DNA of 64,000 nucleotides from JBMNFB01 sp050949085 (GTDB lineage: Bacteria > Bacillota > UBA994 > UBA5500), in NCBI GenBank assembly GCA_050949085.1, contig JBMNFB010000001.1, forward strand, positions 1,116,001 to 1,180,000, read 5' to 3'. Both the position numbers and the translations under genes were made by a program. This document shows positions 25,269-34,406 of the stretch, piece after piece. The number at the start of each line of letters is the position of its first letter. Within the stretch, counting starts at the first letter, position 1. A model generated the notes under the pieces. It was not told where the DNA came from and made no database searches. It saw only the letters and a program-made list of their open reading frames with translations.

Positions 25269-26276
25269 CTAAACCAGATTGCGGTGCGCCCGCTTCAGCA
25301 TCTCGCGAATCGGCAGCTGATAGGGACAGCGTCCCTCGCAGACGCCACATTCGGCACAGGCACTGGCGTCGGCCGGCAGGTCGGCATAGCGCCCCCTGGC
25401 CCAGTCCTGCAGGTTGTAGCGGCTGTAGTAGCCTTCCAGAATGAAGATCATCGGAATGCGAATCCCCTGCGGGCAGGGCAGACAATATTCGCAGCGCCGA
25501 CAGAAGCCCTTGCCCAGCTGGGCCACTTCCTGCTCCAGCAAGGCCGCTTCCTCCGCTGAAAGGGGCTGAGTAATGTCAGCGAGGCCGGCATTCTGCCTCA
25601 GCTGCTCCACACTATCCACACCAGGGATGATCACGTCAACCAGCGGCTCCGCCAGCAGTTGCCGCAGCGCGAGGGCAGGGTGGCTAAAAGCGCCGCCGCC
25701 CAGCGGCTTCATGGCGATGGTGCCCATGTTGCGTTCCTTAGCAGCCTTGAGTACCGGCAGGAACTGCTTCTCCACGGCGTTGACCGGAGCCTGCACCGTG
25801 GCGAAGCGGTCGGTTTCCACGGCCTGCAGCAGAACGTCGGCGTTATGGCTGGTTACGCCGAGATGACGAATCAGGCCCTGACGCTGCGCCTCCTCTAGCG
25901 CCTCCAGCGCGCCACCCGGGGCGAGAGCCTGCTCCAGTGCCTCCAGCGTGCTCACATTGTGCAGCTGATAAAGGTCGATATACTCCAGACGCAGCTTGTC
26001 GAGACTCCGCTCCAGATCCTGCCGCGCCCCGGCCGCATCCCGCGCCGGGGTCTTGGAGGCAATGAAGAACCTGTCCCGCACCCCCTGTAGCGCATTGCCA
26101 AACTTCTCTTCACTATCGGTATAGCCGCGGGCGGTATCAATGAAGTTAACGCCTTTCTCCGCCGCAGCCCTGATGATTTCATCGACCACATCCTGGCCCA
26201 CTCGCTGCACCGGGATACCGCCGATACCCACGATGCTGGCCTCAAATCCTGTCTGACCGAACTGCTTATACCTCAC
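25269..26276 (-). CDS. aldo/keto reductase with C-terminal 4Fe-4S domain
   Basis: Residues 1-255 form an aldo/keto reductase barrel with the Asp of NFIDTARGY, the Lys of FIASKTP and the His of YQLHN from the catalytic tetrad. The last ~70 residues hold two cysteine clusters, CRRCEYCLPCP and CAECGVCEGRCP, as in the ferredoxin-fused 'predicted oxidoreductase' branch of anaerobes. NADPH-linked reduction of an unknown carbonyl is expected. The start is a GTG at 26276 behind GAAGGCGGG. Substrate unknown. Confidence 0.88.
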   Translation of the reverse strand: MRYKQFGQTGFEASIVGIGGIPVQRVGQDVVDEIIRAAAEKGVNFIDTARGYTDSEEKFGNALQGVRDRFFIASKTPARDAAGARQDLERSLDKLRLEYIDLYQLHNVSTLEALEQALAPGGALEALEEAQRQGLIRHLGVTSHNADVLLQAVETDRFATVQAPVNAVEKQFLPVLKAAKERNMGTIAMKPLGGGAFSHPALALRQLLAEPLVDVIIPGVDSVEQLRQNAGLADITQPLSAEEAALLEQEVAQLGKGFCRRCEYCLPCPQGIRIPMIFILEGYYSRYNLQDWARGRYADLPADASACAECGVCEGRCPYQLPIREMLKRAHRNLV

Positions 26277-26336
26277 TCAAGACACCCGCCTTCCTCTGAT
26301 TCTGTCTTACGTTGACCCAATCGTGCCACGCATCAC

Positions 26337-27305
26337 CTAAATGGACAGGATCGCAGCTAACTCCAGCGCATCAAAATCGAACTCCACCGGCTGACGGAAC
26401 ACCTCGCCGAACGGCAGGGTGGTGAGACGCCCCCGCTGCCAACAGATGGCTGCGCCCCCGCGCCCAGCCAGCAACAGATCAACCGCCTTCGCCCCCATCT
26501 TGCTGGCCAGGATCCGGTCGAAGGCAGTCGGCGAACCGCCGCGCTGCACGTGCCCCAGCACCGTCACCCGGGTTTCAACGCCCAGACACTTCCGAATATA
26601 ATCGGCGACGGCGTAGCCGCGGCCAGCTCCTTCGCAGACTACAATGATGCTGTGCAGCTTGGCGCGGCGCTGGCCGCGCTGCAGTCGCTGGCAGATCTCC
26701 TCGTTGGTAATCAGCTGTTCCGGGACGACGATGGACTCGGCCCCGGCTGCCAGGCCAGCTACCAGGGCGATCTGCCCCGACATATTGCCCATGACTTCGA
26801 TCACATACGTCCGGTCATGAGAGGTGGCCGTATCGCGGATGCGGTCGATGGCGGCCACGGCGGTGTTCACGGCAGTATCAAAGCCGATGGTGCGCTCACT
26901 GCCGCCGATATCGTTATCGATGGTCGCCGGCACACCAACCGTACAGATGCCGTTTCGCTGCAGCACATCGGCGCCGCGGAGCGAACCGCCGCCGCCGATC
27001 ACCACCAGGCCCTCAATCCCTGCCTGATGCAGATTGTGGACGGCGGCAGCTTGTCCAGCCTCTGTCAGAAATGCGTCGGATCGCGCCGTCCGCAACACGG
27101 TGCCGCCGCGATGAATCGTGTCTGCCACCGAACCGAGTTCCATCTGCTCGAACGCCTGCTGGATCAGCCCGGAGAAGCCATAGCGAATCCCCACCACCTC
27201 AAGGCCGTGATAGATGGCCTTGCGAACAACGGCGCGAATTGCCGCGTTCATGCCCGGGGCATCCCCGCCACTGGTCAAGACCCCGATCCTCCGCAAACAA
27301 CTCAT
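26337..27305 (-). CDS. pfkA: ATP-dependent 6-phosphofructokinase
   Basis: The protein has the PfkA signatures GVLTSGGDAPGMNAAIRA, GGGGSLRGA, IDNDIGGSERTIGFDTA and DRTYVIEVMG. It phosphorylates fructose 6-phosphate in glycolysis. The Gly of the ATP motif GGxGS (rather than Asp) fits the ATP-dependent type. An ATG at 27305 or the GTG just before it could start translation behind AAAGG. It follows the 72-residue gene by 18 bases in one operon; no pyk gene follows. Confidence 0.95.
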   Translation of the reverse strand: MSCLRRIGVLTSGGDAPGMNAAIRAVVRKAIYHGLEVVGIRYGFSGLIQQAFEQMELGSVADTIHRGGTVLRTARSDAFLTEAGQAAAVHNLHQAGIEGLVVIGGGGSLRGADVLQRNGICTVGVPATIDNDIGGSERTIGFDTAVNTAVAAIDRIRDTATSHDRTYVIEVMGNMSGQIALVAGLAAGAESIVVPEQLITNEEICQRLQRGQRRAKLHSIIVVCEGAGRGYAVADYIRKCLGVETRVTVLGHVQRGGSPTAFDRILASKMGAKAVDLLLAGRGGAAICWQRGRLTTLPFGEVFRQPVEFDFDALELAAILSI

Positions 27306-27323
27306 CACCTTTCTTCTCTATCT

Positions 27324-27542
27324 CTATTTAGGGCGGTTCAGCTCGCAGAGGAACTCGCTCAGGAATTCCAGGGCCTCAGCCGCTTCGGACTTGGGAACCG
27401 AGATCTCGACTGGCCCGCTGCTCTGCTGGCCCGCGGCACTCTGCACAGGGCGTCCTCTGACCATCAGACCCTCCTGGCTGAGGCGAGCCTCGATTTTCTC
27501 CGCCACTTTTCGGTTTGGTGCAATGTAGATGACTTTCCACAT
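27324..27542 (-). CDS. small conserved protein upstream of pfkA
   Basis: The 72-residue protein (MWKVIYIAPNRKVAEKIEAR start, VEISVPKSEAAEALEFL middle) resembles a short alpha/beta protein found before pfkA or dnaE in several clostridia. Some databases label such proteins glutamate decarboxylase, which the size rules out. AAGGAGAG lies nine bases before the ATG. Function unknown; a DUF2007-like signalling fold is possible. Confidence 0.7.
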   Translation of the reverse strand: MWKVIYIAPNRKVAEKIEARLSQEGLMVRGRPVQSAAGQQSSGPVEISVPKSEAAEALEFLSEFLCELNRPK

Positions 27543-27594
27543 GCAGATCTGCTCTCCTTCAACGTGTTCTTGTGGTATTCCCTGCTATCGGAAA

Positions 27595-27621
27595 GAAGCA
27601 ACAGCTATCAGCTGTTGCTTC
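27595..27621 (-). terminator. hairpin terminator after pgpA
   Basis: A perfect 12-bp inverted repeat (GAAGCAACAGCT and its complement) with a three-base loop is followed by TTTCC on the minus strand, 15 bases past the pgpA stop. Confidence 0.6.
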
Positions 27622-27636
27622 TCTCCAAAGAACATA

Positions 27637-28152
27637 TTAGCACAGCGACTCGGCTCCGACAATTTCGGACATTATCGCCCCTGTCTCCTCCTCGGCGCCA
27701 TTATGCGCAATCCGGGCCGAAGCCGCCGCAGCGACTCCAGCGATCAGGTCATCGAGGAAAGTGTTCACCCTGGGCGACCGATGGTTCATTTTCGAGAGGA
27801 TCCCCGGCTTGATCTTGTCCAGATAGCCGAAATTGGTTAACCCGATGGTGCCGTAAACGTTGGTGATGGAGAGCGCCAGGACCTCGTCAATTCCATATAG
27901 GGGGGCATCGCTGACGATGGCCTCCTGCAGGGGTTCTGGCAGCAGCCCTTGCTCGGCACATCTGTCCAGAGCGATTCCAGTCAGCAGTGCATACTGTACC
28001 TCACGCTTCTCGAGGACAGCCAGCACACTATCCAGGCAATGCTGGAGGGTGAGGCGGGGGTGAAAAGGGCGCTGCAGCGCCAGGACCAGATGGGCGATAT
28101 CTGGCAGATCTACTCCCCGCTCCAAGAGCATATGTTGCACCAGCTCTTTCAC
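27637..28152 (-). CDS. phosphatidylglycerophosphatase A-like protein (YutG type)
   Basis: The ~171-residue protein has the PgpA/YutG features DAPLYGIDEVLALSITNVYG, LDKIKPGIL and NTFLDDLIAGVAAA, with conserved acidic residues for phosphatase activity. Unlike Proteobacterial PgpA it lacks obvious membrane helices, as in Gram-positive YutG. A GTG at 28152 has GAGGTG six bases upstream and is preferred over a GTG three codons earlier. It lies 51 bases behind dnaE. Confidence 0.75.
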   Translation of the reverse strand: MKELVQHMLLERGVDLPDIAHLVLALQRPFHPRLTLQHCLDSVLAVLEKREVQYALLTGIALDRCAEQGLLPEPLQEAIVSDAPLYGIDEVLALSITNVYGTIGLTNFGYLDKIKPGILSKMNHRSPRVNTFLDDLIAGVAAAASARIAHNGAEEETGAIMSEIVGAESLC

Positions 28153-28203
28153 AATCAACACCTCATTATGTTTTCTCGCGGAAACGTCGTCCGCCTGAGC
28201 ATC

Positions 28204-31200
28204 CTATTCCAGCGGGTCGAGAGAAGTGAAGATCGCCCCGGACCCGAAAATGCGCTCTGCTTCATGCACCAGTTGAGGAGAGGCGTCGCACCAGTACTTC
28301 TCGTCAGCCAGGATCAACTGGTCAGCGGCTGCCCGATAGAGGTAGACGGGGGTTGGACCTGGATATCGCTGCAGCAGGGCCTTCAGATATCCGAGCCGTT
28401 CGGCCTGATCATCCTGAAAGATGACCAGGAAAGCCTGATCGTCCGGTGTCAACTCCTTGACACTGTCGACGATGATGCTCATCTCCTCACCGCGGTGATT
28501 AACTTTGCCGGCAACTGCCAGCACCCGATCCATCTGCACCTCCCGCCCATATCGCTCAGTCGCTTCCGGAAAGAGAACCATCTCGGCACTGGCTTCAAAG
28601 TCCTCCAGGGTAAAAAACATCATCGGCTGACCTCTCTTGGTCATGATTCGCCGACATTCGGTGACCCGGCCACCCACCCGGACCGGGTGGTTATTGCTCA
28701 GCTCAGGCAGTTCACCCAGGCGGGTATCGGAATGTCCCTGCAACGAGCGGCGAAAGCGATCCAGCGGGTGCCCAGACACATACATGCCCAGCAGCTCTTT
28801 CTCCCACTGCAGCAGCTGCTCCTGAGGAAACTCTTCAACCTCCGGCAGTTCCTGCTCAATCGCCGGAGTGGAGCTGTCGCTGCCCAGCATGTCGAACATG
28901 GAAAGCTGGCCGCTGTCCCGCTCCTTCTGGGCTAATGCTGCTTTTTCCACGCAGGCATCCAGGCCAGCCAGCAGCGATGCCCGATTAGCACCGGTGCTGG
29001 CAAAGGCGCCGCACTTGATCAGACTCTCCAGAACGCGCTTGTTGACCAGCCGCCCATCCACCCGATCGCAGAAATCAAAGAGGGAGCTAAACGGGCCATC
29101 TGCCTCGCGACAGGCAACAATCTCGTCAATCGCGCTATGACCGACGTTCTTCACCCCGGAGAAGCCGAAGGCAATCTTGCCCTGGACGGCGGTGAACTTG
29201 TCCCGGCTGTGATTGACATCCGGGGGAATGATTTCAATCCCCAGTTGCCGGCACTCTTCGATGTAGACCTGCACCTTGTCCGAGCTGTCAGCCACGCTGG
29301 TAAGCAGTGCCGCCATGAACTCCGCCGGATAGTGGACCTTGAGCCAGGCCGTCTGATAGGCAAGCACGGCGTAGCAGGCGGCGTGGCTCTTGTTAAAGGC
29401 ATACTTGGCGAACTCGGCCATCTCGTCAAACACCCGATTGGCCACGTCCTCCGCGACTCCCATCCGTTTCGCACCCGGCACCAGCACGTTGCCCTGCTCG
29501 TCAACGATGCCGTGAACAAAATACTGCCGCTCCTGCTCCATCACTTCCGGCGTCTTCTTGGCCATCGCCCGGCGCACCAGGTCGGCCCGGCCCAGCGAAT
29601 AGCCGGCTAGCACCCGCACCAGTTGCTGCACCTGTTCCTGATAGACGAGACAGCCGTACGTCACGTTCAGGATCGGCTCCAGCCGGGGATCAGCATAGGT
29701 GATCTTCGACGGATCATGCTTGTTCTCCAGATACCTGGGGATCTGATCCATCGGCCCCGGCCTGAACAGCGAGATGCCGGCGATAATGTCTTCAAAGGAT
29801 GAAGGCTTCAGCTGACGCATGAAGTTGCGCATGCCCGCACCCTCTAACTGGAAGACACCGATGCAGTCGCCGCGGCTCAGCAGTTCATAGACCTCGGGGT
29901 CATCATAGGTGAGCCTGTCCAGCTCCAGCTCGATCCCGTGGTTGCGTTTGATATCAGCCACAGCATCGGCAAGCACCGTCAGCGTGCGCAGCCCCAGAAA
30001 GTCCATCTTCAGAAGGCCGAGTTCTTCAATGATGCCCATGCTGTACTGGGTTGTCACCACGTCGCCGTTCTTGGCCAGCGGCAGCAACTCATCCAGCGGC
30101 CTGGGCGCAATCACCACTGCGGCTGCGTGGGTCGACGAATGACGCGGCAAGCCTTCCAGTGCGCGGGCGATTTCGATCAGATGCCGGGTCTGCTCCTCGT
30201 GCTCATAGGCGTCCTGTAGCTCCGGCACACGCTCCAGAGCGCTATCGATGGTGATGTTCAGCTCCTGGGGGATCATCGCGGCGATGCGCGAACCCTCCTG
30301 AAAACTCAACCCCAGAGCACGCGCCACGTCACGAATCACGCCCTTGGCCCCCATGGTACCGAATGTGATGATCTGACAGACGTTCTCAGCGCCGTATTTC
30401 TCTGTCACATAGTCTATCACTTCGCCACGTCGCTCGTAGCAGAAGTCAGTATCGAAGTCGGGCATGCTCACCCGCTCCTCATTGAGGAAGCGCTCAAAAA
30501 CCAGGCCGTAAGGCAGAGGATCCAACCCGGTGATGCCGAGAATATAGGCAACTATGCTCCCGGCGCCCGAGCCGCGCCCAATCCCCACCGGAATCTTCTT
30601 GCGCCGCGCATAGTCGATGAAGTCCTGCACGATGAGGAAGTAGCTGCAAAAGCCCATCTTTTCAATGATGGAGAGCTCGTAATCAATCCGCTCGCGAATC
30701 TCCTGGCTGGGCTCGGGATAGCGCCAGGTGAGCCGTTCGTAAACCTGCTGGCGCAGGTAGCTGGCCGCTGTGTGGCCCGCGGGAACCTCATAGACCGGCA
30801 GCATCACCTGTCCGAACTGAAAATCGACCTGACAGCGTTCGGCGATGCGCACTGTGTTCTGCATCGCCTCGGCGACCAGGGCGCGCGGCAGATAATCGAA
30901 CATGGCAGCCAGTTCCTCCGTCGATTTCAGGTGAAACTCAGGCACAAAGCGCATGCGATTTTCGTCGTTCACCGTTCGACCGGTCTGGATGCAGAGCAGG
31001 ACGTCGTGAGCCGTGTAATCCTCGGCCTTGACGTAGTGCACGTCGTTGGTTATCACCAGGGGAATGCCAGTTTCCTCATGGATCCGTACCAGATCCAGAT
31101 TGAGCGGACGCTGCTCAGGCAGCCCGTGATCCTGCAGTTCCAGATAGAAGTTGTCCGCGCCAAAAATATCGCGAAAGCGCAGCGCCAGATCTCTGGCTGA

Positions 31201-31656
31201 CTGATACTGACCGCCCTGCAGCAGCGTCGGTATCTCGCCGCTGAGGCAACCGCTCAGGCAGATTAGCCCAGCGTTATGCCGTTCGATCAGTTCCCAGTCT
31301 ACGCGCGGCCGATAGTAAAAACCTTCCACATTGGCTTTGCTGACCAGCTTGGTCAGGCTCTGGTAGCCGGTCTGATCCCTGGCCAGCAGCACCAGATGGT
31401 ACTGACGATCGTCCAGTTTTGGCTGCCGATCAAAACGGGTTCGCGTCGCCATGTAGACCTCACAGCCGATGATCGGCTTGATGCCCGCGTTCTTGGCGGC
31501 CTTGTAGAAGTCAATCACACCATACATGCTGCCGTGGTCGGTAATCGCCAGCGCAGATTGACCCATCTCTTTGGTGCGCTGTATCAGGTCCTCCACGCGG
31601 GCGGAACCGTCCAGCAGGCTGTATGCTGTATGAACATGCAGATTGACAAAATCCAT
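28204..31656 (-). CDS. dnaE: DNA polymerase III alpha subunit (DnaE)
   Basis: The 1150-residue protein begins with a PHP domain (MDFVNLHVHTAYSLLDG). It contains the catalytic palm GIGRGSGAGSIVAY and MPDFDTDF (the aspartate triad), the DnaE finger region, a helix-hairpin-helix (CGAFASTGANRAS) and a C-terminal OB fold (VRVGGRVTECRRI). It is the DnaE class, not PolC. The ATG at 31656 follows GAGGTGAG. The start site is fixed by the PHP motif, although the frame is open 42 codons upstream. Confidence 0.96.
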   Translation of the reverse strand: MDFVNLHVHTAYSLLDGSARVEDLIQRTKEMGQSALAITDHGSMYGVIDFYKAAKNAGIKPIIGCEVYMATRTRFDRQPKLDDRQYHLVLLARDQTGYQSLTKLVSKANVEGFYYRPRVDWELIERHNAGLICLSGCLSGEIPTLLQGGQYQSARDLALRFRDIFGADNFYLELQDHGLPEQRPLNLDLVRIHEETGIPLVITNDVHYVKAEDYTAHDVLLCIQTGRTVNDENRMRFVPEFHLKSTEELAAMFDYLPRALVAEAMQNTVRIAERCQVDFQFGQVMLPVYEVPAGHTAASYLRQQVYERLTWRYPEPSQEIRERIDYELSIIEKMGFCSYFLIVQDFIDYARRKKIPVGIGRGSGAGSIVAYILGITGLDPLPYGLVFERFLNEERVSMPDFDTDFCYERRGEVIDYVTEKYGAENVCQIITFGTMGAKGVIRDVARALGLSFQEGSRIAAMIPQELNITIDSALERVPELQDAYEHEEQTRHLIEIARALEGLPRHSSTHAAAVVIAPRPLDELLPLAKNGDVVTTQYSMGIIEELGLLKMDFLGLRTLTVLADAVADIKRNHGIELELDRLTYDDPEVYELLSRGDCIGVFQLEGAGMRNFMRQLKPSSFEDIIAGISLFRPGPMDQIPRYLENKHDPSKITYADPRLEPILNVTYGCLVYQEQVQQLVRVLAGYSLGRADLVRRAMAKKTPEVMEQERQYFVHGIVDEQGNVLVPGAKRMGVAEDVANRVFDEMAEFAKYAFNKSHAACYAVLAYQTAWLKVHYPAEFMAALLTSVADSSDKVQVYIEECRQLGIEIIPPDVNHSRDKFTAVQGKIAFGFSGVKNVGHSAIDEIVACREADGPFSSLFDFCDRVDGRLVNKRVLESLIKCGAFASTGANRASLLAGLDACVEKAALAQKERDSGQLSMFDMLGSDSSTPAIEQELPEVEEFPQEQLLQWEKELLGMYVSGHPLDRFRRSLQGHSDTRLGELPELSNNHPVRVGGRVTECRRIMTKRGQPMMFFTLEDFEASAEMVLFPEATERYGREVQMDRVLAVAGKVNHRGEEMSIIVDSVKELTPDDQAFLVIFQDDQAERLGYLKALLQRYPGPTPVYLYRAAADQLILADEKYWCDASPQLVHEAERIFGSGAIFTSLDPLE

Positions 31657-31859
31657 CCAACTCACCTCACTAGACTTTTCTGGCCGGCGCCACCTGTTTC
31701 CTGCTTGCCGCGACTGGTGCAAAATCAGCCAGTCAGCGCGCCACACGCTGCCTGAAATAACTGCAAGGATTTTTTTGCTCATTTATGGGGAGCATTTTGT
31801 CCTGAGTAATCTCTAGCGCGCCGGCAGAGTGCAGCTGAATGTGCTGGCATGATTTGCTT

Positions 31860-31888
31860 TTGACTGGTCAAACCACGTTATGTATACT
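31860..31888 (+). promoter_or_regulatory. sigma-A promoter of the c-di-AMP riboswitch transcript
   Basis: TTGACT (31860-31865), 17-base spacer, TATACT (31883-31888), ending just before the riboswitch. Confidence 0.85.
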
Positions 31889-31895
31889 AACCAGT

Positions 31896-32030
31896 AGCCG
31901 AATCGAGGTAATACTGTCAACCTCGTACGGGGGATTATCTGTGGGGTGAATCGGCGCACTTTGGCGCCGTAGGGTATTCCTTTCTACCCGAACCCGTCAA
32001 CTAACCCCGGAGGCTTAGTCGCAGAAAGGA
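31896..32030 (+). ncRNA. cyclic di-AMP riboswitch (ydaO/yuaA class)
   Basis: The leader contains the class hallmarks in order: GGGGTGAATC (near 31943), a GGCGCACTTTGGCGCC hairpin, TAGGGT, CTACCCGAACCCGTC and AACTAACCCCGGAGGC. In this class c-di-AMP binding turns expression off, and cell-wall hydrolases are the commonest targets, which fits the SleB-like gene ten bases downstream. No obvious terminator separates aptamer and gene, so control may act on translation or through a structure near the ribosome binding site. Confidence 0.92.
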
Positions 32031-32040
32031 TGACCGTGCG

Positions 32041-32856
32041 ATGCACAAGGTCTTGCGCACCTGTCTGCTGGCAGTCATTCTCTTCCTGGCTCTGGCCGAC
32101 ACTGCCAGCGCTGCCCTGGGGCAGACAATTCTCCGCTACGGGGCACGCGGCGCAGAGGTCAGTGAACTGCAACAGTACCTGTATCAGCTGGGATTGCTCA
32201 GAGTACAACCGACCGGCTACTTTGGGAATCTCACCGCGACCGCGGTCCGTCAGTTTCAGGCCGAAAGCGGCCTGGCAGTTGACGGGCTGGTCGGCCCACT
32301 GACTGCCGCAGCGCTGCAGCGGGCAGCAGGTAACAGGTACCATGTGGTTCAGCCAGGGGAATCGCTGTGGCTGATTTCCCATCGTCATGGGACGACAGTA
32401 GATGCACTGAGAGCAGCCAACGCTCTCACCGGCAATCTGATCTATCCCGGCCAGCGGCTTCTTCTGCCAGGGAGGTCGAGCACGCCCTCCCGCGGCAATC
32501 TGAACCGCAGTGACCTTGACCTTCTGGCAAGGGTGGTCTATGCCGAGGCCAAAGGTGAGCCGTACCTGGGCAAGGTGGCCGTCGCCGCTGTGGTACTCAA
32601 CAGGGTCGACAGTCCGCTTTTCCCCAACACGGTTCGGGGAGTGATCTACCAGCCGTACCAGTTTGAGCCAGTTCAGAACGGCAGCATCAACCAGGGCTAT
32701 GATGCCGCATCGATGAATGCTGTCCTGGACGCTCTGGCTGGCACTGATCCCACCTACGGTGCACTCTACTTCTACAACCCGGGCAAGGTCAGCCATAGCT
32801 GGATGGCAACCAGGCAGACAACAACGGTCATCGGGCAACACGTCTTCTCACGTTGA
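32041..32856 (+). CDS. spore-cortex-lytic-enzyme-like cell wall hydrolase (PG-binding, LysM, Hydrolase_2)
   Basis: The 271-residue secreted protein has a signal peptide (1-24, cut after TASA) and a peptidoglycan-binding domain (~30-95, LRYGARGAEVSELQQYLYQLG). A LysM domain (~100-143, YHVVQPGESLWLISHRHG) is followed by a SleB/CwlJ Hydrolase_2 domain (~158-270). Glu169 in ARVVYAEAKGEP is the catalytic glutamate. SleB cleaves muramic-delta-lactam cortex. With a sigma-A promoter and c-di-AMP control, a vegetative wall role is as likely as germination. Confidence 0.92.
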   Translation: MHKVLRTCLLAVILFLALADTASAALGQTILRYGARGAEVSELQQYLYQLGLLRVQPTGYFGNLTATAVRQFQAESGLAVDGLVGPLTAAALQRAAGNRYHVVQPGESLWLISHRHGTTVDALRAANALTGNLIYPGQRLLLPGRSSTPSRGNLNRSDLDLLARVVYAEAKGEPYLGKVAVAAVVLNRVDSPLFPNTVRGVIYQPYQFEPVQNGSINQGYDAASMNAVLDALAGTDPTYGALYFYNPGKVSHSWMATRQTTTVIGQHVFSR

Positions 32857-32871
32857 CCAAGCAAATGTTAA

Positions 32872-32903
32872 AAACCGAGCCATGTGGCTCGGTTTCTTTT
32901 TTT
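32872..32903 (+). terminator. intrinsic terminator of the hydrolase gene
   Basis: AAACCGAGCCA / TGGCTCGGTTT stem followed by CTTTTTTT; its end touches the stop of the convergent small membrane gene. Confidence 0.92.
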
Positions 32904-33138
32904 AGTGTTGTCTGCGCCGCTCCCGCACGGCGGCAACCTGGCGTGAGGATGCGCGCCTTCGCCCCAGCAGCCTGGCATTCCGCAGCTGAGCCAGCAACGC
33001 CAGGACGGCCAGCAGCAGCCAGCTGAGAGTGAACATGCTCGGCAGGCTCAGCCTTCCTAACGCGGGCAGCAAGGGCAACCCCACGATGACGATGATGCAG
33101 ATAGCGATGGCGGCGAGATGCGATGCGAATCTGGACAA
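32902..33138 (-). CDS. small two-helix membrane protein
   Basis: The ~78-residue protein has two hydrophobic segments (~7-27 and ~33-54) and a very basic C-terminal tail (RNARLLGRRRASSRQ). The start is likely the TTG at 33138 with GGGGGTGG five bases upstream; a GTG six codons earlier is the alternative. No family recognised. The tail is probably cytoplasmic by the positive-inside rule. Confidence 0.55.
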   Translation of the reverse strand: MSRFASHLAAIAICIIVIVGLPLLPALGRLSLPSMFTLSWLLLAVLALLAQLRNARLLGRRRASSRQVAAVRERRRQH

Positions 33139-33190
33139 GGAAACCACCCCCAGCACAGCCTATGCCGTCCGGGGACGGCCTAGAACAAAC

Positions 33191-34381
33191 TTACCTGCTC
33201 AGCTCCGCCTCAAGCAGCTGCCCCAGGTGCTGCAACGCCGCCGCTCCTGCGGTTTCCTCAACGGCGCCCTGAGCGGCAAAGGCATTGCCGCCACCCTTGC
33301 CGGCAAATCTGGCCAGCCCAGACTTGAGCAACTGACCAGCATGGGGCGCGAGCTGCTCGCTGATGTTGACCAGCAGCCGATACGGCGTGCCGGCCAGCCC
33401 GAAAACCAGCGCCCCGGGATACTGAGTGGAGAGGATGCCGGCCAGGGTGCGCAGCTCGTCCAGCGAGCGATCTGTAAACTCGCGGGTCACCAGCCGCGCC
33501 TCCCCGATAGGCCTCGCGGCAGCCCAGAGCTCGTCCGCCTCAACCTGCAGCAGCGCCGACCGCAGCTCCTTGTTCTCCCGCTCCAGTTCCATGATTCGTT
33601 CCTGCCAGCGCAGTGCGCCGTCCAGGACAGCCTCGGGCGGCTCCGAGAGGAGGGCGGAGAGACTGCTGACCGTCTGATGTTTTTGCAGGTAGTCATCCAG
33701 GGCGCGCTGTCCGCAGACGAAATAGACGCGCACGTTGCCCTTGCGCCGTTCAACATTGAGGATGCGCAAGAGGCGCACCTGACCAAGATCGCTGAGATGC
33801 GTCCCGCCGCAGGGACAGAGATCAAAGCCATGGATATGAACCAGACGGATACCCTCGGTTACTTTTGGTAGCTTGCGCATCTGTTCCTGCGGCAGATCCT
33901 GGGCCGTAACGAAGCTGGCGGTCACCGGCAGCTGCCGACCGATACTGTCGTTGGCCAGCGTCTCCATCGCCGCCCATTGCTCCGCCGTCAGCTCGGGCAG
34001 ATCGAGGTCGATGGTGACGCTGGCCTCACTCAGGTGAAAGCCGATGGTCGTCGCCTGAAAAAGCGTCCAGGCCGACTCGGACAGGACGTGCTGCCCGGTA
34101 TGCTGCTGCATCAGGTCAAACCGTCGTGCCCAGTCGATTTCCCCCTCCACCTGATCGCCTACCGCCAGCTGGGCCTCAGTCTGATGCCAGATCAGCTGAC
34201 CCTCCGCCTGAGTATCGACGACCGGGCTCCCGGCCAGCCAGCCGTGATCGGCCGGCTGTCCCCCGCCCTCCGGGTAGAAACAGGTCTGATCCAGGGCAAC
34301 CCAGCCCGGCTTGACGGCAATCACCTCGGCCCTGAACTTCTGCTGATATGCATCTTCATAATAAAGTCGTCTGGTTTTCAT
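33191..34381 (-). CDS. AlaX-type alanyl-tRNA editing protein with DHHA1 domain
   Basis: The 396-residue protein resembles the editing half of alanyl-tRNA synthetase. It has FYPEGGGQPADHG, zinc ligands His94 and His98 (QQHTGQHVL), Cys191 and His195 (CGGTH), a coiled-coil linker (~270-300) and a C-terminal DHHA1 domain (FAGKGGGNAFAAQG, glycine-rich). It removes serine or glycine mischarged on tRNA-Ala. The second of two adjacent ATGs (34381) has better spacing from GAGGAGG. Length fits the AlaX-L class. Confidence 0.9.
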   Translation of the reverse strand: MKTRRLYYEDAYQQKFRAEVIAVKPGWVALDQTCFYPEGGGQPADHGWLAGSPVVDTQAEGQLIWHQTEAQLAVGDQVEGEIDWARRFDLMQQHTGQHVLSESAWTLFQATTIGFHLSEASVTIDLDLPELTAEQWAAMETLANDSIGRQLPVTASFVTAQDLPQEQMRKLPKVTEGIRLVHIHGFDLCPCGGTHLSDLGQVRLLRILNVERRKGNVRVYFVCGQRALDDYLQKHQTVSSLSALLSEPPEAVLDGALRWQERIMELERENKELRSALLQVEADELWAAARPIGEARLVTREFTDRSLDELRTLAGILSTQYPGALVFGLAGTPYRLLVNISEQLAPHAGQLLKSGLARFAGKGGGNAFAAQGAVEETAGAAALQHLGQLLEAELSR

Positions 34382-34406
34382 CATAGCCTCCTCAGCAAAT
34401 CCGGGT

